DNA from: Nanobdellota archaeon
Lineage (GTDB): Archaea; Nanobdellota; Nanobdellia; Pacearchaeales; GW2011-AR1
Direction of reading: 5' to 3'
DNA: 5,284 bases
Assembly (NCBI GenBank): GCA_018825865.1
Contig: JAHKAF010000066.1
Span: 1 to 5,284 of the forward strand
Part shown: positions 1-5,263 of the stretch, in pieces
How positions within the stretch are numbered: the stretch's first letter is position 1
How the letters are laid out: each line of letters opens with the position of its first letter
Program-made: the position numbers and the translations under genes
The notes under the pieces: model-generated
What the model was told of the DNA's origin: nothing
The model's database searches: none
What the model saw: only the letters and a program-made list of their open reading frames with translations

Positions 1-66
1 CAAACAATGGATGTATTAAATGAGGAGAAAAAACTCAGAGATTATAATTTACCAATAAAACAATAA
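1..66 (+). CDS. C-terminal tail of an upstream gene, possibly rpoB
   Basis: An open frame enters from the left edge and ends in TAA at 64-66. It encodes 21 residues ending in NLPIKQ, with a charged stretch (EEKKLRD) before the end. In many archaea the gene directly before rpoA1 is rpoB (Rpo2). RpoB chains end in a helix followed by a short strand-like tail, and this fragment could fit that. The fragment is too short to identify by sequence, so rpoB is inferred from gene order alone. The stop lies one base before the rpoA start, which suggests cotranscription and coupled translation. Confidence 0.55.
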   Translation, partial: QTMDVLNEEKKLRDYNLPIKQ

Positions 67-67
67 A

Positions 68-3000
68 ATGCAAAAACCAATAAGAAAAAAAGTCGGGGAA
101 ATAAGATTTGCTTTGCTTAGTCCTGAGCAGATTAAAAAGATGTCTTCTGCGAAAATCGTGACTCCAGAACTTTACAATATCGACGGATATCCTGTTGACG
201 GGGGATTAATGGATTTGAAATTAGGTGCAGTAGACCCTGGTACAAGATGTAGAACTTGCGGAGGCAGAATCAAAGAGTGCCTCGGACATCCTGGAAGCAT
301 TGATTTAGCAAGGTCAGTTATCCACCTGAAATATGTCCCATTAATTGAATTAGGTCTGAGATGTTTTTGCAAAGATTGTGGAAAGTTAATGTTAGAAGAT
401 AAATATTTAGATAAATTATCTCCGAGTAAGAGAGTAAAAAAAGCAAAGGATTCAAAGGTGTGCCCTCATTGTCAAAATGCTCAGGAAAGAATTAAATTAA
501 ATAAACCAACAAGTTTTTACAGGGGGCGAACAAGAGTTTTCCCAACTGAAATACGTGAGATATTAGTTAATATTCCCGACGAGGAATTGAAAAAAGCAGG
601 GGTGAACCCGAAGACAGCAAGACCAGAATGGGCAGTTTTAACTTTGATGATGGTGCCTCCTGTGACTGTAAGACCGAGCATAATCCTTGAATCTGGAGAG
701 AGAAGTGAAGATGATTTAACCCACAAACTTTCAGATATAATCAGGGCAAATCAGCGACTATGGGAAAACCTTAATGCCGGTGCTCCAGAAGTCATCATCG
801 AAGATTTATGGGATTTGCTTCAATTTCATATTACAACTTTTTTTGACAATACTGTGGCAAGAATTCCGCCTGCGAGACACAGAAGCGGTCAGCCATTGAA
901 AACAATTGAAGAAAGAATAAAAGGAAAAGAAGGAAGAATTAGAAAAAACCTTGCGGGTAAAAGGGTAAACTATTCTGCGAGAACTGTAATCTCTCCTGAC
1001 CCTTCAATAGAAATTAATGAAGTCGGAGTGCCTTATGAAATTGCAAGAATAGTCACTGTTGCCGAGACTGTTACAGAATTAAATATTGAAAAATTAAAAA
1101 AGCTTGTTGAAAAAGCTGAAGAATATCCCGGAGCAAATTATGTCATAAGACCTGACGGAAAAAGAAAGAAAATAACCTTTGAACTTAAAGAGGAAATAAT
1201 GGGAGAACTTGACGCGGGTTACCAGGTTGAAAGGCATTTACAGGACGGAGATATTGTTTTATTTAATAGACATCCGAGCCTTCACAGGGGGAGTTTAATG
1301 GCACACTTTGTAAGGGTTCTTCCTGGAAGAACTTTCAGACTTCACCCTGCTGTTGCGACTCCATATAATGCTGACTTCGACGGTGATGAGATGAATATTC
1401 ATTCTCCTCAAACAGAAGAGGCAAGAGCTGAAGCAAAGATTTTGTTAGATGTTAAAAAAAATTTAATCTCTCCAAAAAATAATACAAACCTAATTGGTTG
1501 CACTGTTGACGCAATTACTGGGGGCTATCTGTTAGGGATGGATGAAATCTCAGGCGAATATGCAAATCAAATTTTATATCGGTCGGGAATTGACACTTCT
1601 TTTACAAAAAAGAGGGTTTTAGGAAAAGAACTTTTCTCAGGAATTTTTCCGAAAATCAACTTCTCTAATGATTCTATTAAAATCAAAGACGGAAACATTA
1701 TAAGCGGGAAGTTGGACAAGACTACTTTTGGAGATAAGAGCGGGGAATTAATTAAAGAGTTGGATAAATTAGTTGGAAGAGAAGAAACATTCGAAATAAT
1801 AAAGAAAGTGTTTAAGTTAGGAACAAATTATCTTTCAGACAGGGGAATTACTATTTCTGTTGAAGATTTGGATATGGATGACGAAACAATAAAAGCAGGG
1901 GATGACATAATTAAGAAAGCTGAAAAGAAAACAGAGGAGATTATTCAGTCTTATGACGACGGAACTCTTGAGATTATTCCAGGAAAAACAAAAGAGGAAT
2001 CTCGTGAGATAAAAATTCTTAAGGTTCTGAATGAGGTAAGGACAAAAGTTGGAGAAATAGTTAAAAAGAATTTTCCTGATACAAATCCTGTAAGCCACAT
2101 GATTAAATCTGGTGGTGGTGGGAATATATTAAACATAACCCAAATGGCGTGCTGTGTAGGGCAACAGCAATTAGGAGGAAGAAGAATTGATTTTGGATTT
2201 GATAAGAGAACCTTATCCTTTTTCAATCAAGGGGATTTATCTCCGATGTCCAGAGGATTCATAACAAGTTCTTTTATTAAAGGATTAAGGCCTGACGAAT
2301 TTTTCTTCGGTGCAGTTACAGGAAGAGATTCTCTAATGGATACTGCCTTGAGAACTCCAAAATCAGGTTATTTGTATAGAAGATTGTCTAATGCACTCCA
2401 AGATTTGAGAGCAGAATACGACGGCACAATCAGGGATAGTAATAATAATATAATTCAATACTTATATGGCGACGATGGACTGGATGTCTCGAAACTTCAC
2501 ATGGGAGGAAAACTTGAGCCTGGAGAAGCCATTGGAATTGTTACTGCGCAATCTTTTGGTGAACCTTCAACTCAGATGGTTATGAGGACTTTCCACATGG
2601 CTGGTGTTGCAGAAATGCAGGTCACTATGGGTCTTCCACGACTAATAGAAATTTTCGACGCAAGGAAAAAACCTTCCTCACCAAAAATGGAAATCTATCT
2701 GAATAAAGAATACAATAATGAAAAACACGCAAAAATCGTCGCTGAGAAAATTAAGGAAGTTACTTTAAAAGAAATTGCTTCGGAAATTAATTTAGATTTT
2801 TCTGACAAAAGAATAGAAATTATCATCGATAGAAAAGGTTTACAACAGATTCATACTTCTATTAAGAAAATCGTCGAGAAACTTAATGATAAGGGTTTCA
2901 AAGCAAAAGAAAAGTTAAATTCAATAGTCTTAAATGCATCTGAGCTGGGTTTCAAGGATATATACAAACTAAAGGAAAAACTGAAAGGAACAATAATCTC

Positions 3001-3556
3001 TGGAGTTAAAGGTGTAAAGCAGATACTGATTGTTAAGAGAGATTCTGATTTTGTGATAATTACTCTTGGAACAAACCTTAAGGAAATTACTAAATTAAAA
3101 GAAGTTAATTCAGACAGGATTTTATCAAATGACTTGCATGAAGTTGCAGAGTTTTTCGGGATTGAGGCTGCAAGGCAGCTTATTATCGAGGAGATTGAGA
3201 ATGTTCTTAATAATCAGGGGCTGGATATAGATGAAAGACATTTGAAATTGATTTCAGATGCAATGACTAATACTGGTTTTGTGAAGGGTGTTACAAGAAT
3301 GGGAATTATTGCTCAGAAATCTTCGATACTGGCAAGGGCAACTTTCGAGACACCAGTCAAGCAATTTGTCAACGCGACAATAAAAGGTGGCAAAGATAAA
3401 TTAGCAAGTGTTATAGAAAATATAATTCTTAACCAGCCAGTCCCAATAGGAACAGGTCTTCCTGGATTATTAGTTGAAGTTATTGGTCCATTAAGCAAAG
3501 CAGAGAAAGATAAAAAAACAGCTGACAGCAAGGTTGTTGAGAAAGTTAATAAGTGA
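68..3556 (+). CDS. rpoA: DNA-directed RNA polymerase largest subunit, fused A'+A'' (Rpo1N-Rpo1C)
   Basis: This is the catalytic largest subunit of RNA polymerase; with RpoB it forms the active centre. The 1162-residue chain shows, in order: clamp zinc ligands C61, C64, C71, H74; a second set C101, C104, C132, C135; the RVNYSARTVISPDP segment (299-312); the Mg-binding NADFDGD (434-440, Asp 436, 438, 440); the funnel/pore motif around 681-700 (NITQMACCVGQQ); the bridge helix (about 743-775); the A'' start motif EPGEAIGIVTAQSFGEP (817-833); the trigger loop with H843; the jaw (about 870-1020); and the C-terminal cleft segment (EAARQLIIEE, SSILARATFE, QPVPIGTG). A' and A'' are separate genes in most archaea. 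Here they are continuous, and the chain is roughly 100 residues shorter than a typical A' plus A'', mainly at the junction (797-819). The tail from 1144 is lysine-rich. The start ATG follows the previous stop by one base and gives the usual archaeal N-terminus; no Shine-Dalgarno is visible. The stop is TGA. Identity is certain. Confidence 0.98.
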   Translation: MQKPIRKKVGEIRFALLSPEQIKKMSSAKIVTPELYNIDGYPVDGGLMDLKLGAVDPGTRCRTCGGRIKECLGHPGSIDLARSVIHLKYVPLIELGLRCFCKDCGKLMLEDKYLDKLSPSKRVKKAKDSKVCPHCQNAQERIKLNKPTSFYRGRTRVFPTEIREILVNIPDEELKKAGVNPKTARPEWAVLTLMMVPPVTVRPSIILESGERSEDDLTHKLSDIIRANQRLWENLNAGAPEVIIEDLWDLLQFHITTFFDNTVARIPPARHRSGQPLKTIEERIKGKEGRIRKNLAGKRVNYSARTVISPDPSIEINEVGVPYEIARIVTVAETVTELNIEKLKKLVEKAEEYPGANYVIRPDGKRKKITFELKEEIMGELDAGYQVERHLQDGDIVLFNRHPSLHRGSLMAHFVRVLPGRTFRLHPAVATPYNADFDGDEMNIHSPQTEEARAEAKILLDVKKNLISPKNNTNLIGCTVDAITGGYLLGMDEISGEYANQILYRSGIDTSFTKKRVLGKELFSGIFPKINFSNDSIKIKDGNIISGKLDKTTFGDKSGELIKELDKLVGREETFEIIKKVFKLGTNYLSDRGITISVEDLDMDDETIKAGDDIIKKAEKKTEEIIQSYDDGTLEIIPGKTKEESREIKILKVLNEVRTKVGEIVKKNFPDTNPVSHMIKSGGGGNILNITQMACCVGQQQLGGRRIDFGFDKRTLSFFNQGDLSPMSRGFITSSFIKGLRPDEFFFGAVTGRDSLMDTALRTPKSGYLYRRLSNALQDLRAEYDGTIRDSNNNIIQYLYGDDGLDVSKLHMGGKLEPGEAIGIVTAQSFGEPSTQMVMRTFHMAGVAEMQVTMGLPRLIEIFDARKKPSSPKMEIYLNKEYNNEKHAKIVAEKIKEVTLKEIASEINLDFSDKRIEIIIDRKGLQQIHTSIKKIVEKLNDKGFKAKEKLNSIVLNASELGFKDIYKLKEKLKGTIISGVKGVKQILIVKRDSDFVIITLGTNLKEITKLKEVNSDRILSNDLHEVAEFFGIEAARQLIIEEIENVLNNQGLDIDERHLKLISDAMTNTGFVKGVTRMGIIAQKSSILARATFETPVKQFVNATIKGGKDKLASVIENIILNQPVPIGTGLPGLLVEVIGPLSKAEKDKKTADSKVVEKVNK

Positions 3557-3585
3557 TTATTATCAAATCCACAAACAATTCCCCT

Positions 3586-3606
3586 CGACGCAAAGTTTTA
3601 TAAAAC
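3586..3606 (+). promoter_or_regulatory. TATA-box promoter for nusA
   Basis: A strong archaeal TATA box (TTTTATAAAA, 3596-3605) lies in the gap after rpoA, preceded by a purine-rich BRE-like GCAAAG. It sits inside a perfect 12-bp palindrome (3595-3606). Transcription would be expected to start near 3626, leaving a leader of about 15-20 bases before the nusA ATG at 3645. The leader holds purine-rich AAAAGAGAAA but no clear Shine-Dalgarno. The call rests on sequence match and position only. Confidence 0.6.
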
Positions 3607-3644
3607 AATTAATTCTTCCAAGTTTATTAAAAGAGAAATCTTCG

Positions 3645-4061
3645 ATGGCAAATATAATAGATATGAAGGATTTGAGATACTTGAATCTGTTCGGAAGAAT
3701 TACAAAAGTTCACACACGGTTTTGTTTCATGTATAATGAGGCAATAGTTTTCTGTGTTCCGCCACAATTAGTTTCAAAGGCTGTTGGAGGCGAAGGGAAA
3801 AATGTCAGGCAGATAAGTCAAATTCTTAGAAAGCGAATAAAGATTATTCCGTCGCCAAAAGGAATCAAGGACGCTGAGAAATTTATCAAAGCAATTGTAA
3901 GTCCTGTGACATTCAAAGAACTTGAAGTTAAAGACGGCGAAATGATTCTCACAGCAGGAAGCCAGAGCAAAGCAGCGTTGATAGGAAGAAACAAAAGAAG
4001 ATTTTTAGAAATGCAAGGAATAGTCAAAGACTTCTTCGGAAAAGAATTTAGAATTGTTTAA
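3645..4061 (+). CDS. nusA: Archaeal NusA-like transcription factor (KH-domain protein)
   Basis: This 138-residue protein belongs to the short archaeal NusA family. The family lacks the N-terminal polymerase-binding and S1 domains of bacterial NusA and consists essentially of two KH RNA-binding domains. KH1 carries the GxxG loop at 48-51 (VGGEGKNVRQI), followed by the strand KRIKIIPSP. The KH2 core is around 108-135 (SKAALIGRNKRRF), where the loop reads G114-R-N-K117 rather than a clean GxxG. The N-terminal segment DMKDLRYLNLFGRIT matches the family's usual start region. The frame is open back to an ATG at 3534 inside rpoA, but the extra 37 residues have no family counterpart and the TATA box at 3596 lies within them, so 3645 is preferred. 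The ATG at 3663 is an alternative. Position after the polymerase genes and upstream of rps12 is classic archaeal synteny. Its role in elongation or termination is known only by family analogy. Confidence 0.9.
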   Translation: MANIIDMKDLRYLNLFGRITKVHTRFCFMYNEAIVFCVPPQLVSKAVGGEGKNVRQISQILRKRIKIIPSPKGIKDAEKFIKAIVSPVTFKELEVKDGEMILTAGSQSKAALIGRNKRRFLEMQGIVKDFFGKEFRIV

Positions 4062-4069
4062 TGAATCAC

Positions 4070-4086
4070 AATAATTATTATAAACT
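4070..4086 (+). promoter_or_regulatory. TATA-box promoter for the 132-residue ORF (leaderless)
   Basis: The TATA-like element TTATAAAC (4078-4085) follows an AT-rich BRE-like stretch. Its centre is about 25 bases before the ATG at 4106, so transcription would start at or next to the start codon, the usual archaeal leaderless arrangement. There is no Shine-Dalgarno before that ATG. The sequence between the box and the ATG is T-rich (4089-4100) and could also help terminate nusA transcripts, but this is not demonstrable here. Confidence 0.5.
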
Positions 4087-4105
4087 AATTAATTTATTTT
4101 AAGTT

Positions 4106-4504
4106 ATGCTAAAGATATTCAGTGATTTTAATAGATTGTTTTCTTGGAATCGCCCAAAGTGGAATATAAGTATCGAAGGAAAAATTATGTCTCCAATTCT
4201 AACCAAAACTTCTGCAGGAAATTTTATTGCAATGCAAATTCGAGATTTGAGAAATTTTGACCCCCTCCTTATTAAATTTTATGGGGTTCTTTCTCCCGAA
4301 GAAATAACTAAAATTTGGGATAGAACTGGAATTTTTAGAGAAAGGGAAGAAAGAAAGAATAGTAATCAAAGATTAATCCAACAATTAATTGTCGGAGATA
4401 GATCATGGGAATCTAATCCATCCTTAGAAACAGTTTCAAAGATAATATCTGCTTATCAAGAAAGAGGGTATGTTCCTTTAAGTGAAATGGGTTATAAATT
4501 TTAG
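4106..4504 (+). CDS. Hypothetical protein, 132 residues, between nusA and rps12
   Basis: I do not recognise this protein. It has 132 residues with no signal peptide, membrane segment, cysteine cluster or familiar catalytic motif. The N-terminal 25 residues are aromatic- and Asn-rich (FNRLFSWNRPKWN). A likely beta-rich part follows (about 21-60), then a charged, probably helical stretch starting SPEEITKIWDRTG (63-75) with REREERKNSNQR, and a second helix around 106-120. It is not eL30, the ribosomal protein often found in this neighbourhood. It has its own TATA box positioned for a leaderless start at 4106, which supports real expression. An internal ATG (residue 28) is an alternative start. 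Its base composition looks more AT-rich than its neighbours and it lacks the GACG pattern frequent in them, which may point to a younger or transferred gene. It ends in TAG, the only one in the window. Confidence 0.7.
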   Translation: MLKIFSDFNRLFSWNRPKWNISIEGKIMSPILTKTSAGNFIAMQIRDLRNFDPLLIKFYGVLSPEEITKIWDRTGIFREREERKNSNQRLIQQLIVGDRSWESNPSLETVSKIISAYQERGYVPLSEMGYKF

Positions 4505-4539
4505 ATTGAAAGAATAAAGCAATAACTCTAAATATTCTA

Positions 4540-4550
4540 CGACGAAGTCG
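4540..4550. repeat. Small inverted repeat upstream of the rps12 promoter
   Basis: CGAC (4540-4543) and GTCG (4547-4550) form a perfect 4-bp inverted repeat around GAA, just upstream of the rps12 BRE/TATA region. It is the most GC-rich spot in this otherwise AT-rich gap. It could be a small operator or a weak hairpin at the end of the preceding transcript, but a 4-bp stem may be chance. Confidence 0.25.
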
Positions 4551-4551
4551 G

Positions 4552-4568
4552 AGCAAAACTTTAAAAAC
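4552..4568 (+). promoter_or_regulatory. BRE/TATA promoter of rps12 (leaderless)
   Basis: A BRE-like AGCAAAAC precedes the TATA element TTTAAAAA (4560-4567). Its centre is about 26 bases before the rps12 ATG at 4590, so transcription would begin at the start codon. No Shine-Dalgarno lies before that ATG. This promoter would separate the rps12 unit from nusA and the 132-residue ORF. Confidence 0.65.
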
Positions 4569-4589
4569 TATTTCTATCAACAATATAAT

Positions 4590-5012
4590 ATGGGATTAAA
4601 ATCAGCATTAAAGCAAGTGAAGAACCGCAAGAAGTTTAGGTGGAAAGACTGCCATTATAAGTCCAAAACGCTTAATCTTTTTGCAAAGTCAGACCCTCTC
4701 GAGGGTGCGAGTCAGGCAAAAGGAATTGTTTTATCTAAATTTCAAAAAGAAGCTGCACAGCCAAATTCAGCTATGAGAAAGTGTTGCAGGGTTCAGCTTA
4801 AGAAAAACGGAAAGACAGTCGGAGTTTTTATTCCAGGGAACCTTGGACAGAAGTTCATCGACGAGCACGACGAAGTTATGATTGAAAGAATCGGCGGAAA
4901 ACAAGGACGAGCAAAAGGGGATATTCGTGGAATTAGATTTCAAGTTATTCAAGTAAATGACCAGCCATTGCATAGATTAGTGCAGGGCAAGATTGAGAAA
5001 GGTAGGAGATAA
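4590..5012 (+). CDS. rps12: Small-subunit ribosomal protein uS12
   Basis: uS12 lines the decoding centre of the small ribosomal subunit and influences translational accuracy. The 140-residue chain matches the archaeal/eukaryotic form: KNRKKFRW (11-18), SDPLEGA (34-40), KGIVLSK (44-50), the decoding loop QPNSAMRKC (57-65), RVQLKKNGK (67-75), FIDEHDEV (89-96) and GDIRGIRF (110-117), with the basic end KGRR. The N-terminus is some residues shorter than in most archaea. Three near-invariant places differ from the family pattern as I recall it. The basic residue just before QPNSA is Ala56. The proline of GDIPG is Arg113. The PGDGG-type loop reads IPGNLGQK. The first two match the E. coli positions K42 and P90, known from streptomycin-resistance and accuracy mutants. 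The start is fixed by the leaderless promoter and the family N-terminus. The gene is tightly followed by an unknown ORF. Confidence 0.97.
   Translation: MGLKSALKQVKNRKKFRWKDCHYKSKTLNLFAKSDPLEGASQAKGIVLSKFQKEAAQPNSAMRKCCRVQLKKNGKTVGVFIPGNLGQKFIDEHDEVMIERIGGKQGRAKGDIRGIRFQVIQVNDQPLHRLVQGKIEKGRR
5004..5008 (+). promoter_or_regulatory. Shine-Dalgarno site for the 82-residue ORF
   Basis: AGGAG lies inside the last codons of rps12, five bases before the ATG at 5014. It is the clearest ribosome binding site in the window. It decides the start at 5014 over the in-frame ATG at 4993, which lies inside rps12 with no such site. Confidence 0.6.
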
Positions 5013-5013
5013 A

Positions 5014-5262
5014 ATGGAAGAAAGAGAAGAATTAATTGCTAAAGGGATAATAGGGGAGTTTGATTATTTTATGGAAGAAAAAAAACTATGGACAGACAGG
5101 TATGAAAGTGCAGGAATTGATTTTAATCCCCATCCTCTAAAAGATAATCTTATCATAGAGTATGATAAAGCTAAAGGTTTTAGAATTACATTTTTTAATT
5201 TTTCATGCACTGGAGAATTTGAAGTAAAAAATGAATATACAGCCCCAATACATTTGAGATAA
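5014..5262 (+). CDS. Hypothetical acidic protein, 82 residues, coupled to rps12
   Basis: I do not recognise this small protein. The 82-residue chain begins with a charged, probably helical segment (MEEREELIAKGIIGEFDYFMEE) and continues into a likely beta-rich half (NLIIEYDKAKGFRITFFNFS, 45-64). By hand count it has about 17 acidic and 11 basic residues. It has one cysteine (65) and no membrane or signal segment. The start is one base after the rps12 stop, with a good Shine-Dalgarno site, so it is very probably translated from the rps12 message. It ends one base before the next ATG. The usual partner directly after rps12 in archaea is rps7, so this is an extra gene in that slot. An acidic protein next to a basic ribosomal protein might be an assembly partner or chaperone, but nothing in the sequence shows that. 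Confidence 0.75.
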   Translation: MEEREELIAKGIIGEFDYFMEEKKLWTDRYESAGIDFNPHPLKDNLIIEYDKAKGFRITFFNFSCTGEFEVKNEYTAPIHLR

Positions 5263-5263
5263 A

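Noticed and set aside
1835..2226. Two overlapping minus-strand open frames opposite rpoA
   Set aside because: They lie antisense to a strongly conserved coding region, have composition typical of a reversed coding strand, and show no recognisable motif or promoter. The other short minus-strand frames (172-372, 517-726, 3313-3531, 3818-4027, 4767-4973, 5064-5279) were dismissed likewise.
3534..3644. N-terminal extension of nusA starting inside rpoA
   Set aside because: The 37 extra residues have no counterpart in archaeal NusA, and the nusA TATA box lies inside this stretch, so transcripts from it could not encode the extension.
4089..4105. T-rich stretch as a nusA terminator
   Set aside because: Archaeal terminators are U-rich, but this tract is short, interrupted and overlaps the promoter-to-start spacing of the next gene, so it cannot be called separately.
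4582..4589. AATATAAT as a TATA box for rps12
   Set aside because: It directly abuts the ATG, leaving no room for initiation; TTTAAAAA at 4560-4567 has the right spacing.
4993..5013. Earlier in-frame ATG for the 82-residue ORF
   Set aside because: It overlaps the end of rps12 and lacks a binding site, whereas 5014 has AGGAG at good spacing and a one-base gap to the rps12 stop.
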